64,000 bases of DNA, from the NCBI GenBank assembly GCA_013399855.1, contig VXAY01003218.1, positions 330,137-394,136 of the forward strand, in the 5' to 3' direction. The position numbers and the translations under genes are program-made. This DNA is from Oxyruncus cristatus (taxonomy: Eukaryota; Chordata; Aves; Passeriformes; Cotingidae). This document shows positions 11,527 through 24,487 of the stretch, one piece after another (position 1 is the stretch's first letter; every line of letters begins with the position of its first letter). The notes beneath the pieces were generated by a model. That model made no database searches. It was not told the DNA's origin and saw only the letters and a list, made by a program, of their open reading frames with translations.

Positions 11527-14261
11527 TGAGTGTGGTTAAGATGTTATTTGAGACTGCAGAGTGAGAGGTGGGGCGGCTTGTGCCTGTTTGGAAATGGGGG
11601 ACAGGTGACAGGGTGGGGAAGCGTTTTGCTAAACTACAAGATACACAAATGAGAATTAAAGATACCTTGGATCATCACATTTTTATTTGAACTCCTGAAA
11701 GTGTTGGGGTTTTTCTCATGGGATAAGCAGTTAATTTGCTGTGGGCAGGAACTGAAGGCATCTGGCACTTGTGTGGGGTAGGTGGTCAAACTTTCCCTTG
11801 TCAGATTGAACTTTAAAACCTCTTTCAAACTAAACATTGCTTTTTTTCCTGCTCTTTGCTTAACCTTCAGCAGCTGGTCATCAGCCTTTGGCCTCAGCAT
11901 CCCACTCCCCTCCCACTGTCCCCTTTTGTTGTCTCAGCTCTGCTTGAGCACAGAAATCCAGTGGGGAAACGGCTTTGGGCTCAAGCAGGACTGTCCTCTT
12001 AAAAATCTGCATTTACATCCTAAAAGTAGAAGGCTGGAGGGGCAGGTAAGAGAAACAGATTCCACTAATCTTTCATTGTTAATTAACTCCTTGTAACAGG
12101 TTCTTTTCGCTTCGTAGGAGCCTATGAATTTTAGCTGCTGCCAGAGTGGGTTTTTTGCTTCTTTCTAGAGGATCCTCCCTCCCATCCCAGCTCTCAGGAA
12201 GGCTGACTGCTGTGCAGCTCACTAAAGCATCCTGCTTGACTTCTGTCCCCAACCTGCAGCAGTGCTTTGCGGTGTGGAGAGAATTCCCAAGGTCAGGATG
12301 TCCCGAGCCGTCGCCGGCTGTGCGAGAGCACTCCTGGTTTGCTTTGCACTCTGAGTTTGGGATGTGGGGAGGCAGGGAAGGTGTCTCTGGAGCCGAAGGT
12401 AATCTCACAATGGTTTGAGCTACGTCCCATCAGCGGGGCTCTGTGCACAGTGCGTGGGTGCTGTGGGACGGTCACACCACCACCAGCACGCCCAGTAGGT
12501 CAGCAGGGTGGGTGCTGGGGGTCTGCAAGCCCTCGTAGCTGCCCTGCAGCCGTGAGGAACAGTGGGATGGAAAGGGCCTGTGCTGGCTGGAGCCCAGCTG
12601 TGTCACAGCAGCCGTGGGATGGGGGAGTTTCTCGACGCTTCCCAGAGCCTTCTGATTTGGAGCTGAATCAGCAACTCGTTTCTTGGCTTTCTGCACTTCT
12701 TTTCTTCACCCCTGTAAGAGCCTTTTCTAGTTTCTACTTTCTCCCCTGCCAGTAACCCCTTTCAGGCAGTGCTGTTGTGGGAATACTTTGGGATCCTTCC
12801 AGGATGAAAGCTGTTGACACATGGAGTGCGTGGCAGTGCTGCAAGGGAAAGAGCTGTGAGGGGAGGAGGAGTGGGTTTTGGCCAAGTGCTACAACAAAGA
12901 GCTGGCCTAAGAAATAGCAAAGGCTCTTGCCTGTAAGAGCCAAGACTGGATGTGTCAGGGGCCGGGTCAGCCTTAGTGCATGGTAAAGCTGGTTTAAGGG
13001 GTTAGCACAAAGCCCTGTATCTCCTCTAAAGTGATGGCCCAGGACTTCACTGCAGAGTAGATATAGGGAGTCTCTCCCATTTAGTCAGGACAGGCTGAAG
13101 ATGAGGTGCTCTCCTCGCTCCTGGGCTTTGGTTTTAAATGTGAGACTGGATTAGCAGCACTTTGTGCCACGGCAGGCACCACGAGCTGCCTGTGGCTGGG
13201 CAGAAGCAGGGATTTGTCCTTGTCCAGGCACGTCGGGATCTGCCTTTCCCCGGAGGAGAGCGGAGTGACAGCGCAGGGACCGTGGTGAGGATGTCCTGCT
13301 GCTGCGGCCGGCAGGACTCAGTGCGGGTGAGGGAGGGCTGCTGCAGGCAGGGAAGGGCTCTGCTCCCGGCCCCAGGGCCACGGAGCTCTGCAGTGTGCTT
13401 GGCTTGTTGCTGGCTGATTTTTCCTGTGGGAGCGAAAGGTTCGGAAGAGCAGCGCTTCCTGGAGTACTTTCAATTGTCTGAATAGCTTTCCTTTCTCTCG
13501 CCCTCCTGCCCTGGGTGTTGGGGTTTGTTTCTGCCTTTGTTTGGCTGCCCTCCCCTGTTGGATTGTTTTGCCCTTTGTGGTGTCTGCCCTGAACCCTTCG
13601 GAAGGCAATGTGTTTGTCATTCCCAGCAGGAGCTGTGGCTGTGGCCAGAGCGAGCCTCTTGTTTTGCATGTTTTCTCACAGTCCTTGTTGCTGTGCTATC
13701 AGCGGATGGAGAGGGGCCCTTGGGGCTCCGCACAGCCTTGGTGCCAGATGAGGTAATTTCTGCTCTTGCAGAGGAACTGGAGCAGAGATGAAGTCATTGC
13801 CCAATAACCCGGGGAGGGGGTTGTGGAAGAACCCAGAGCTCTCCTTCATCCCACACAGCCCTTTTGATGCTGCTGTTTTCCTGCTGCAGGTGCTGGCCCA
13901 CCAGCACTGCAGGACCACAGACACAGAGGCCACCAGTGCTAAATGCAGCTGATTTTTAATTTAGTTTCTCAGAAGGTGATGCTTGGTAACCATGCAGTGA
14001 GTGTGTGGGGGCAGGCAGAGACCTACCCGAGTCACACTCTTGTTTGAAAAGGTCTCCTGTGGCAGGCAAGTCCTGGGCAGGCTGCCAGCCCTTCCCAGTA
14101 GTTGTTTCCCGAGCTGTTGTGGCTGTGGTGCGTGAGCTTCCTCCCACGGGGATGTGAACAAACCCCAGTCGTGCCAAGGGCATCTCAGAACCCCAGTGCA
14201 TGGGATGTGCTGTGTCGGCCCTGGAGTGGCTGAGGCCTCACTGCCGGAGCTGATGGGTGAT
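11527..14261. other. Non-coding stretch upstream of SERPINC1
   Basis: No gene recognised. GC content rises toward 13.1-14.2 kb, and several overlapping open frames on both strands (for example 13151-13669 on the - strand) appear to be a consequence of base composition. No splice-consistent exon chain was found. Confidence 0.4.
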
Positions 14262-14482
14262 GGGATTTAGGAGGAAGTTCTCTCCTGTGAGGGTGGGGAG
14301 GCCCTGGCCCAGGTTGCCCAGAGAAGCTGTGGCTGCCCCTGAATCCCTGGAAGTGTCCAAGGCCAGGTTGGACGGGGCTTGGAGCAACCTGGGCTAGTGG
14401 AAGGTGTCCCTGCCCATGGCAGGGGATGGGATGGGATGGTCTTCACGGTCCCTTCCCAGCCCAACCATTCCATGATTCTGTG
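14262..14482 (+). mobile_element. CR1 LINE 3'-end fragment
   Basis: Sense-orientation CR1 tail. Blocks in order are gaagttctctcctgtgaggg, ggcccaggttgcccagagaa, ctggaagtgtccaaggccag, ggtgtccctgcccatggcag and the terminal ccattccatgattctgtg. It sits about 0.65 kb upstream of the first recognisable SERPINC1 exon. Confidence 0.9.
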
Positions 14483-14672
14483 TGCTTTAGCAAAGGTGGA
14501 AAAGATAAATTGTCTCTGCCTTGCTGGGAGATTTTCAGAGACCTGCTTTTGCTGGAACGTGATGGTTAATGTCATCCTGCCCTCCTCAGGTACCAGGGAC
14601 AACCAGTTTGCTTTGAGGTCGTGTGAACTCTGGACGGGAGTAGCTGGGATGCACCAGCTACACCACACGTGC

Positions 14673-14679
14673 TTATAAA
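14673..14679 (+). promoter_or_regulatory. Possible TATA-like element upstream of SERPINC1
   Basis: TATAAAA lies in GCTTATAAAATAC, about 460 bases before the first coding exon. If it is used, transcription would start near 14705 and a 5' exon would splice to the acceptor at 15136. Nothing else supports it. Confidence 0.2.
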
Positions 14680-15140
14680 ATACATTTTTGTGGGGATTAA
14701 AGATGCTCAGTGCATGGAGGGACCAACTCCCCTGCAGACTTCTTCCTTATCACCTCTCTTCTCTGCCGTAGCATCTCCTGCATCAGGAACTGGAACGGGG
14801 GAAAGCTGACGTGACCCTGGGGAAACACCACACGGGCGGGGCCACCTCACTGGCTGATGGGGAGGACTCAAAAGTTCAAGTCATACTTTTGTACTGCTGC
14901 TTAAAGAGGGCACTGGGAAAGCCCCCTTTTCAGTGTATTGCTTCTGAAAGTAGTGTGTGCTTAGAGGCATATTTGTTCTGCTGGTGTCTGTGTGTCCTCC
15001 TGGTGTGTCCTGCAGCTCCAGGACAAAGGGAGGATTGGAGAGAGGAGCGTGGGCTCCCGTCACTCCGAGGTTGGCTGGAACAGGCCCGTGGTTCAGGGAC
15101 AGGCCGTGTGTCTGAGCGCTCTCTCTGTGTTTCCAGGACG

Positions 15141-18100
15141 ATGCGTCTGGTGGTGCTGTGTCTCCTGGCTGTGTGTGGGGTGGCTGTCCCTGAGCCCTAC
15201 GCCGTGGGGGACGTCTGCACCGCCAAGCCCCGCGACATCCCCGTCAACCCCATCTGCATCTACCGCAACCCCGAGAGGAAGCCGCCGGAGGGCGAGGGGC
15301 AGGAGCCAGCCAAGGACAAGCTCCCAGAGTCCACCAACCCCCGGGTCTGGGAGCTGTCGAGGGCCAACTCCCGCTTTGCCATCGTCTTCTACAAGTACCT
15401 GGCTGACTCCAAGGATAACGGGGAGAACATCTTCATGTCGCCCCTCAGCATCTCCACAGCCTTCGCCATGACCAAGCTGGGAGCCTGTGGCAGCACCCTC
15501 CAGCAGCTCATGGAGGTCGGTGGGGATTCCTCAGCCTGTCCCTGTAGCTGGTCTGAAAGGCAGGAAAGGGGATCGTGGCTGATGGATGCTCTCAGGGCCA
15601 GGACAGCTCCCTGCCTTGGGAATGGAATCACAGAATCACAGGATGGTTTGGGTTGGAAGCGACCTTGAAGCTCATCTCGTTCCACCCCCCTGCCACGGAC
15701 AGGGACACCTTCCACTAGCCCAGGTTGCTCCAAGTCCCATCCAACCTGGCCTGGAACACTTCCAGGGTTGGGATATAGCATTCCATATAGTGGAGACTTT
15801 GCAAGGTACCTCTCTAGCATTAGTATGTGATTAGTATGCAATTCCTGACTGTCCCACCAGGAGCACAGTGGGGAGGGGAAGAGTCTGTTTGGTGTAGAGG
15901 AGAGACTGCTCAGAGACTGGGATTGAGTCTAACCCTAACCCCTGAGCTGCACCAGGAACATGAAAATGCCAAAACCAGCTGTTCAGTCCCATCCACCCTG
16001 GTCTTGAGACCTTTAAACAAGACCCTGGGAAGGGGCAGAGACAGACTGCTTGTCTCTGGATTTATTTAGATACCTGTCTTTCCCCTGACTCCCTGTTTAG
16101 ATCCAGCATTTCGCGTGGATTTCCTGGGTTTGAGGGGTTAGTTTTCATCTGCAGGAAAGGAAGCCTCTTTGAGAGATAAGGGAAGGGAATGGGAACAGTT
16201 TGTTTCTTGCAGATTGGGCAAGCACTTAGCTAAGCATTTCTGTATGCTAAAAGCAGGAAAAGCTGTGATAGTCGAGTCTCGTTGGGAGAGGCTCTTTTTC
16301 ACGTTCCCCCTCTGTCCCTTGGGACGAAAATCAGACACGTGGGAGACCCTGCAGTCCACCTGACTTCCAGGGCAGGGGAGCCTGTACACAAGGAGCCTCA
16401 TGGGAAGAACAACGTGCTGTGGGATTTTCTGTGCCTTAAAGGCCTGAGGTTGGATAGCAGTAGGCAAATCATAACTGTCCTGCCAGCTGGGAGCAGATAA
16501 AAAAATTCCCTGTGCTGCAAAAATCTACCCTGAAAGCGATTGCTACATGTTCCCATTCCCTGTGAAAGTAGATAAGGTGTACCAGAATTACTCAACAGGC
16601 CATGAGAATTCCTCCTGGGAAGGAGCAGCCTTTGGCACTATCACAGGAGGGTTCAGCACAAACCTTGTGAGTCCTCCCATGGCCTGGTATGACCTGAGAG
16701 CTGCTTCCAGGCTCCCCATCCCTGGGGTGTGGTAGCACTGGGGGAGGCTGGAACCAGCCACAGGCAGAGTATTGAGAGCAAGGAAACCAGAGTTAGACAC
16801 AGGAGCAGCACCTGAGCGGGGTTTAATCCTCCACTTGGACTCCAAAGGAGATCTTGGGCTGATGGGGAGTTGATTTTATGTAGATTTGGGTTCCCAATTA
16901 CCCAGGGAGGGCGAAGCTCTGAGGGCCTGCAGGTTTCCTGGCTGTTGAGGCAAAGGCTGCTCCACACTTGCCGTGGGGCCCAGGAGCACAAGAACCTGCT
17001 CACAGGTTGAACCTTCTCGCTGCTTGGCTCCTCCAGGTCTTTCGATTTGACACCATTTCAGAAAAGACGTCGGATCAGATCCACTTCTTCTTTGCCAAGC
17101 TGAACTGCCGGCTTTACAAGAAAGCCAACAAATCCTCGGAGCTGGTGTCGGCCAACCGCCTCTTCGGGGAGAAATCCTTGGTCTTCAACGAGACCTACCA
17201 GAACATCAGTGAAATCGTTTATGGAGCCAAACTCTGGCCTCTGAACTTCAAAGTGGGTTTGAACTCCTTGCGACTTTGCTGGTTTTGTTTGGTTTCTCCC
17301 CCCCTGCCATCCTGCTGCTTTGGCTGCGTGCCTGTCTTTAGCCCAGAGGAAGTGCCTTGCTCTGGGTGTGTGGGATATGAGTGAAGGCAGGAGGGAGCCT
17401 GGGTTGGAGCTGCTCTTGTTCCAGCTCACCCTGAACTGCAGCCATGTGCCCACTCCTCATTGCTGAACCCCGCAGCGCTGCTCTGGGAGCAGTGTCCTCC
17501 CCCAGCACACACCCTGGCAACCTGTCTCCTTCAGAAGGGGTGTTTGAAACCTTTGAAACCCTTGGCTTAACCTTTTTTTGGTCTCTTCCTTCAGGAGAAG
17601 CCAGAACTTTCCAGGGAGATCATTAATGAGTGGGTGGCTAATAAGACAGAGAGGCGCATTACAGAAGTGATCCCAGAAAGAGGTATTGACGATCTCACTG
17701 TCTTGGTCCTGGTCAACACCATTTACTTTAAGGTATGGCTAAAACTGGGGGAGGAGCCCACGGCCTTGGGGGAGGCGTGGTGCTCATGTCTGTGCTCCCC
17801 CTCTCCCTTCTAGGGGCACTGGAAATCGCAGTTCCCAGCTCCAAACACAAAACTGGATGTATTTAATAAAGCCAATGGCGAGACCTGCAAAGTCCCAACT
17901 ATGTACCAGGAGTCCAAATTCCACTACGCGTTCAACGCCCAGGACAAGGTCCAGGTGCTGGAGCTGCCCTACAAAGGGGACGATATCACGATGGTGCTGG
18001 TGCTGCCCAGCGCTGGGACACCCCTGGAGGACGTGGAGCGAGAGCTGACATCCGAGAAGCTGCAGGGCTGGATAGACTCCATGAAGGAGGTGTCTCTCTT

Positions 18101-18997
18101 GGTTTACCTCCCTCGGTTCCATGTCGAGGACAGCTTCAGCGTCAAGGAGAAGCTGAGGAAAATGGGGCTGGAAGATCTCTTCAGTCCAGAAAATGCCAGA
18201 CTCCCAGGTGAGATGGGGAGGTGGGGGTGCCAGGTGTATTTAATAAATGTATTTATACATTTATTAATGTATATGTAATAATATGTAATAATGTATTTAA
18301 TAAACTCCTAATGTGCAGCAGCACATGAGGAGTAAGAACATGAAAGCATTTAGATGTTGCCACGGTCAGTGATGGACTCTGGTGAAGTCCCACCGTGGGT
18401 AGGCAACCCTGCTGTGCACTGAGGACATGGCAGTTTAGCAATGTGGGGGAGCATATTTTCATTTTAGGGCAGCCATGCCTTCTGCCTGATGCCAGCCGTG
18501 GTGGATGGGAGTGTGTTCTCTCTTGAGCTGTGCCTGAACCCAGTTTTACCCTTCTCCACTCTTGTGTTGCAGGTATCATCGCAGAGGGCCGCACGGACCT
18601 GTACGTGTCTGAGGCTTTCCACAAAGCCTTCCTCGAGGTGAGCCTTGCTGTGTCCCAGGGTGTCTTCCTCTTGGGTTTGAAAAACAGGTAGCATTAAAAG
18701 AAAAAAATAGCTCTGAAGCCCTGATGTTCATTTCCTCAGCAGTCTGGGGCTCTGGAAGGAGAAGGAGGCAAGCCTGCTGCATGATGCCTGTGTCTTAATC
18801 CCATCTTCCCCCTTGGTTGGCAGGTGAATGAAGAGGGCAGCGAGGCATCAGCTGCCACAGCCGTCACCATCTCTGGCCGTTCCTTCCCCATAAACAGAAG
18901 AATCTTCAATGCCAACAGGCCCTTCCTGCTTTTCATCCGGGAAGCCGCCCTCAACACCATCATCTTCATGGGCAGGATAGCTGATCCTTGCTCCTAA
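15141..18997 (+). CDS. SERPINC1: Antithrombin-III (serpin C1), secreted
   Basis: This is a liver-secreted serpin that inhibits thrombin and factor Xa and is activated by heparin. Coding exons are 15141-15515, 17037-17252, 17595-17732, 17814-18207, 18573-18637 and 18824-18997. All are in phase and give 453 residues (human 464). The start ATG lies four bases after an acceptor (15136) and opens a signal peptide ([13 protein letters not shown]), so a 5' non-coding exon is expected upstream. Visible family marks are the six disulfide cysteines, heparin-site basics ([20 protein letters not shown]), the hinge [12 protein letters not shown], the P1-P1' Arg-Ser in ISGRS, and the C-terminal [16 protein letters not shown]. 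Three N-glycosylation sites remain (NKS, NET, NKT); the human Asn96 site reads GST here. The first of the human Arg46-Arg47 pair is Pro (NPRVWEL). The first donor is GTCGGT, which is weak at +3 and +4. Intron 15516-17036 holds a CR1. Confidence 0.97.
15624..15775 (-). mobile_element. CR1 LINE 3'-end fragment in a SERPINC1 intron
   Basis: Antisense CR1 tail starting cacagaatcacaggatggtt and continuing through gttggaagcgaccttgaagc, ccactagcccaggttgctcc and gaacacttccaggg. It lies entirely inside the intron between the first two coding exons. Confidence 0.92.
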
Positions 18998-19360
18998 AGG
19001 GGCTGGCAGGGCCTCGCCTCTCCCTCCTCTGCCTCGGGAAGAGGGGCAGTGGGGTATTGCCACAAAGCCCAGGCTGCTCCTGGCGTGGTTGGTCTTGCTG
19101 TTTGGTGCCAGCTGCAGGGAGGGACTGCATCCGGCTGGGCTGTCCCTGCTCCTCCCTGGGTGAGAAGGCTCACAGGGCCCCTCACCTGCTCCATCCTCCA
19201 TGCAAAGGGAAGCTGAATCTCTTCCAGCACCAGTAGTTTTGTGGCACCCAAACCCGAGTCCAGCACTGCTGTCCTTCCCATGTCCAACCCTCCTCCCTTT
19301 CGGGCCTCAAGCTGTAACTGTGATCCCCTGGTTCATTAAAACCTATAGATCTATATGTAG
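18998..19360 (+). other. SERPINC1: SERPINC1 3'UTR
   Basis: This is non-coding sequence after the TAA stop. An ATTAAA poly(A) signal lies at 19335-19340, so cleavage is expected at about 19355-19360. No competing AATAAA was seen before it. Confidence 0.65.
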
Positions 19361-20929
19361 CAGACTGATCTCTGAATGCACAGTTTGCACCAAGCCACTT
19401 CCTAGACTCATGTAAACTTTCCCTGTCCAACAAATGGGCCCTTCCCTGTGCTCCCCAGTCCCGGCACAACGACCCCACACTGGACAGGTCAGTGGAACAG
19501 CAGCAACCACAGGGTTTGTGCTGGCTGGGCCAGGAACATCCTTCCACAGCACCTGTGGAAGAGCTGCCAAACAGCTGTGCCCTGCTTGCCAGCAGCTCTG
19601 GTGTGTCCAACACGCCCCAGAGGTGAGAGCCACCAATGACAGCCAAGGCTTTGAAGACTTAAACTAGTGAACAGTTCCTGTAGCAGGGGTGTCCATGAAC
19701 TGTGGCAATGCCCAGCTGAGGTAACCAGGATCTGCAGCTTTGTTAAAAATCTGTTATTTCACCTGCGAGTTTACTCCAGGAGCCGAGGTGTGCTGGCCTG
19801 CTGCTGGGCCACACATATGGCCTCTGGTGCTCTCAGGGTGGCTTTACTGCTGTATGACCTCTGACAAGGCTGTCCTCAAGACGGAGAATGTGGTGAGCTT
19901 TCCTCTAGGATTTCTGCATTTCAAACCAAAAGGGCACAGACAGCACAGGTGACAGAAGTGGTTTTTGCAGACAGCTGCAGAAATACCAGTGGGTGTCACT
20001 CCCCCATGGGCCCTTCAGTCTGGATTTGGCAGGACCAGTGAAACACCCCCCTCTGTAAAGGCTTCTCCCAGCCAAGCACTGCTGCAGTTAACTCAGAGCT
20101 GCCATGACGGGGGTTTGGTCACTGGGTCTCAGGTTTTGGAAGCCATTGGGGTTTGCAGGACTCTCTCTCCTGCTCCCAGGAGGAAAGTTTGAGCATCTGT
20201 GTTTGTGTTGTGAGTGGCACATGGATTTGGACACAGAGAGCCACCTCCTCCAGCTGTAGCAACCCCTGCACCCCTGCGAGGCACTGTCCTTTCTGGGCTC
20301 ACCTGCCTGCCTGGAGTAACACCTCGGGAAGGAGCTGAGAGTGTAACATATGCCCAGGGCCCTGGGAGAAAAGGGGGAGCATTTTGGAAATAACTAAGAC
20401 CTCAGAAAGCAGCTCTTCCTCTCCATGCCCTCCTCAGGCAGTCACCACTGTGGCTTTTTTTGCTGGATCCCATCTTCTGCCTGCTCACTTCGTCGAGAGA
20501 ACACAACCTCCTCCAACCTCTGCCTTCTTCAGCTGTGCTCCAGGCTGTGGAGGTGGAGGCTGGTGAAGGAGGAGGGCTGAGGCAGTGCCTGAGGGTCTCC
20601 AGCATGGCACTAAACCACAGTGTTTCCCCTGCCACTGGCAGCTGGGAAAACATCCAGAGCTTGGCCTGCAGCAAGAGCACACAGCCCGTTCCACCCGGTG
20701 AGACCGAAGAGGGCTGCGCCTGCTGAGTGGTGAGACAGAGCTCACCCCACAAAGGACAGAAGCCATCTCCAGTGCCAGGAACAGCAGCCTGGCACTGCCC
20801 AACCTTTCCCAAGCTGCTGAGCTTAGGGCAGTGCAGTGCTGCCCACAGCAGGGACCAGGATCTCCCCCCAGGGCAGAGGAAATCCACACCGGGTCAGACC
20901 AATCAGCTCCACGACACAGACAAGGATCT
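19361..20929. other. Gap between the convergent SERPINC1 and ZBTB37 transcripts
   Basis: No gene or recognised repeat. Short overlapping frames on both strands around 20.4-20.9 kb have no splice or homology support. Confidence 0.4.
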
Positions 20930-22300
20930 GAGTATTAAACCATTTAATTCTCAAACCACTCACATGCATAATGTTCTTTTACACAGTGTTAAAAGAAAGA
21001 AGAAAATGCGATTTATTTTTTTTTTTTTAATACAAACAGAATTTCAAGTATACATTTATAGAATTTTCCAAGATTCCTACCCAAGTTGCTAAGTTTTCAT
21101 TCACATTGTTCTTAAAGCTGTCCGACGAGAGCGCTTTTTGCTAAACTGCTTTTAATGCAATTGTACAGTCCCTCTACCTCGGTTTTATTTCCCCCTTCCC
21201 CAACTCTGGTTCCCCTCTGCCACCTCTGCCCACCCCTCTCCAGCAGCTCTGGCTGTCCCGCTTTGCCACTGGGCACGGTCTGCCAGCAGCTGCTGGAAGA
21301 GGAAAAGGGAAGTGGTGCTGGAGGACCAGCTTGGGAACAGCTTGGAAAATCACTGAAGAACAGTCTGATATCCACGAGTTACACACAGCAGGCTCACCCT
21401 TCAACCTACTGCAGACTAGTCTGAACACTGACTTTTTCTTCTTGAAGTAAGGATTACAACCAAAAATAAAATAAAATAAAAAATAAAATAAAAGAGAATA
21501 ATTAGTACAGCAGGAAATTTCTTAACTGTGAAAGTAAGTCTTGAGTGTTAGGACACCTGTCCTAAAAAGTTTGATTTACAGGCCAACAGTTGAAGGCAAC
21601 AGCACAATTTCTGTTACAAATGGTTACTCTGCAAACCAGCTCAGAGCAGAATCAATGTGGGACACACAAACTTGCATTTTAAAAAAACGAAAAAAAAAAT
21701 ACTGAACTGACGAGGGCTCCATATCCACGTTATGGAAAGACCCCACAGCCCCAGTAACAACTTGCTCCTGGCTTTGCGGTGCAGCCAAGCTCAGCTGGGT
21801 TGTAACCGGGTGCGACTTCTGACCTGTTAAAAACGGGGTTTAAATCTTCTTTACAGGCAAGGGTGGGTTCTCTGGACCGATGGCAAAGTCTCCCAAGGGC
21901 CCAGCCCTGTCAGTGCTCGGCCCCGGGGCTGCCCCGGGCGGCGCTGGGTCTGTCCCTGCAGGGCTGGGCCGGCCCGGGGGGCTCCGGAGGTAGAGCTGCC
22001 GTGGCTTTTGGGCTGCCTGGGGCATCCCAGGGGCTGGCAACGTGGCTCCCCCCGGGCTCTGGCTGCCCAGGAGCCACCTGCCCATCCAGCTGTGTCCCAG
22101 GCCAGCCACAGCTGTACTCGTCTGACCAGTTAAAGTGCATTGCTGCAGTAAAGGGTTTTCTTTTTTTTTTTTAATTTTTTTAATTTTTTTTTTTTAAAGA
22201 GGAACCTATTTAAAGTGCTGTTCTAGTTTGGAAAGGGACTCTAGTTAGAAAAAAATGGCACCTTTTCACACAAGAGATCTGCTCTCTGTATGTGTTTGTG

Positions 22301-22322
22301 TATATATATATATATATATATA
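22301..22322. repeat. (TA)n microsatellite
   Basis: Eleven perfect TA units preceded by a short TG stretch, within the probable ZBTB37 3'UTR. Confidence 0.97.
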
Positions 22323-24387
22323 AATTTGCAGAGTCAGATCTGCCGACTAATGAACGACGTATAAAAGTGTTTGTATTTTTATCTTATTGCTTTTTTTTTT
22401 AATGCTGCCTGCTCCCTTGGAGGCAGGAGGGAGATGGATTCTCCTCTCACCTTTCCCACCACTGACTGGTTTCCCAGTGCAGGACGCTGAGCCCGCGGGA
22501 CAGTTCACTGTTGTGCAGCACCCGGGAGGTGACAAAGCCCCCCTGAACTGTCACAGCCCCAGAGCCAACCTGCAAAGGTCACTGCCAGGAACTGGCGGCC
22601 GAGAGGGACTCCGGACTCCGAGGGGCTCCCGCTGCTCCTGCCAGATGCCATTTTCATAGAGTCACTTTACAGAGCAGACCTGCATTTCTGAAACACAGAG
22701 GTAAGGAAAACAAATCTCTTTGAAGTGAAAGCTTTGCTGCTCGAGTGTGTAGTGTGGTAACCTCAGCACTCCGAGAGAGAGAGGTAGTTATTGTCCTGTG
22801 AATCTGCTGCTTCCATTTCTGGAGTGATTGCTTAGAAAAAAAAAAAAAAAGAAAAAAAAAAAAAGGAAAAAATCCTGTGCTCTTTATTAAGTTATCCCAG
22901 TTAAATCTTTCTGGTGAAGATACACTTGACTATTCCCTCTAAGAGGCTTTTATATTTTAGGAATTGATTGTCAGTTTAGTTTGTTAGGAAATCAAATTTG
23001 ATTAGCAAATTGCTATACAAAGCCACTTCCCTCGTGAACTCCTACAATCCTCTCCCTCCGCTCTGCAGGGCTCGGCTCAACCATCCCTGCTGGCTGGGGG
23101 TCACAGCATTCCCTGCTCCGGGCACTTGGAATGGAAACGTTACAAAGAGCTACTGGTATCATATTCACAGTGTTGTACAGGGAAGGGGGGGTGACACCAG
23201 GGGAGGGAGGGGAGCTCTGGGGACAACGGGGACACAGCTCGTGGGAGCTCCAGGTAGTGTTTAACACACCGGGGACCTGGGAAAACTGCAATGGTTCCCT
23301 TCCCTTTTCAGACTAAAGCAGTACTTTGAACACCTTGCTTCCATTCCCGTGAACTACCCTCTGGTCCAGCCTCCTCATCCTTCCCTGACCCTCCCTGCAA
23401 GCTTGGGGCAGGAGGTGAGGGTCCGTTCCTGCAGGAACACACAGCTGCGTGTTCTCCTCCTGCCCCAGCTGCTAAAAGAGCTTACTCAGAGCAGTCCCCG
23501 CGGTGCCCCAAGGATCGCTCTCGCAGCCCTTGCCTGTCCCGACTGTCAGCAACGTTACAGACACGAACACAGAACAAACGTGTTACTGGAACGACAACAG
23601 CCCCCTCCCTGCACCACATCCCCCACAGCCCTGCCCCGGCACAGCGCAGCCCTGGAACCTGCCTGCACTCAGCTTTCTACCCAGGCCAGCGCCTCAGGGC
23701 AGCCCAGGGGGGTAAGTCTGAAGCAAAGGGGAGGACAAATTCTGCTCTCCACCCCAAAGTCACCCACGCTCCACCTGGGCTCCTTCCCCCAGCACACGAC
23801 CCTGGCTTAGGAGACCTTCTAACATGTGAGAAAAGTACCTGCAGGCCGCCCACAGCATCACTGCCCGCGGCTGCGGCACAGGAGATCCAGGCTGCCCTGC
23901 AAACAGCCTCCACAAACCAACCTCACCTGGACCCTCGCAGGGGGGCTGCCGACTGAAAGACCCCCCTGGCGGGGCTGTCACTGCCCTTGCCAAAATCCCG
24001 TCTGTCAGCAGGAGAATTGCACCGTGCCCCTCCTTGGCGTCACCCTTGGAACGGCACCTCCCGCCTCTTGCAGCCAAGACTCGTGTTCAATTACCAATGC
24101 ACATGCAAGGAGGGTTAAGGAAAAGCTTCACAGTAATCCAGAGAGTTTCCTTAGACACATAAACTCTCTGAAAATAATCTCGGGGAGCACAAACCCCCGT
24201 ATCAAACCAATGCCCAAGACACGCAGGTGAACGAGCGGACCCCGGGGAATCTCCTCGTCTCAAGAAACAGCTTTTACACTTGACCGAATGGGGAACCAGT
24301 GAAGTGACAGCGTCAGGTTAAAATTTGTTTCTCAGACACAGTTTTGTGATTCCTCCCCCCACCCCAGACTCGGTAATTTCCCTTGGA

Positions 24388-24487
24388 ATTCTAGTGGAAG
24401 GTGTCCCTGCCCATGGCAGGGGGGGGTTGGAATGAGATGAGCTTTAAGGTCCCTTCCAACCCAAATCATACTGTGATTCCATGATTT
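24388..24487 (+). mobile_element. CR1 LINE 3'-end fragment
   Basis: Short sense CR1 tail: ctagtggaaggtgtccctgc, then ttaaggtcccttccaaccca, ending in the terminal ATACTGTGATTCCATGATT repeat. Confidence 0.9.

Noticed and set aside
13151..13669. 172-codon - strand frame
   Set aside because: It lies in a GC-rich non-coding stretch with overlapping frames on both strands, and has no splice signals in phase or recognisable domain.
14811..15136. Upstream part of the long + strand frame leading into the SERPINC1 first coding exon
   Set aside because: A splice acceptor ends at 15136 and the signal peptide begins at 15141, so the upstream in-frame sequence is intron read-through, not an N-terminal extension.
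15928..15942. Telomere-like TAACCCTAACCCC
   Set aside because: Only two units, most likely chance; no flanking array.
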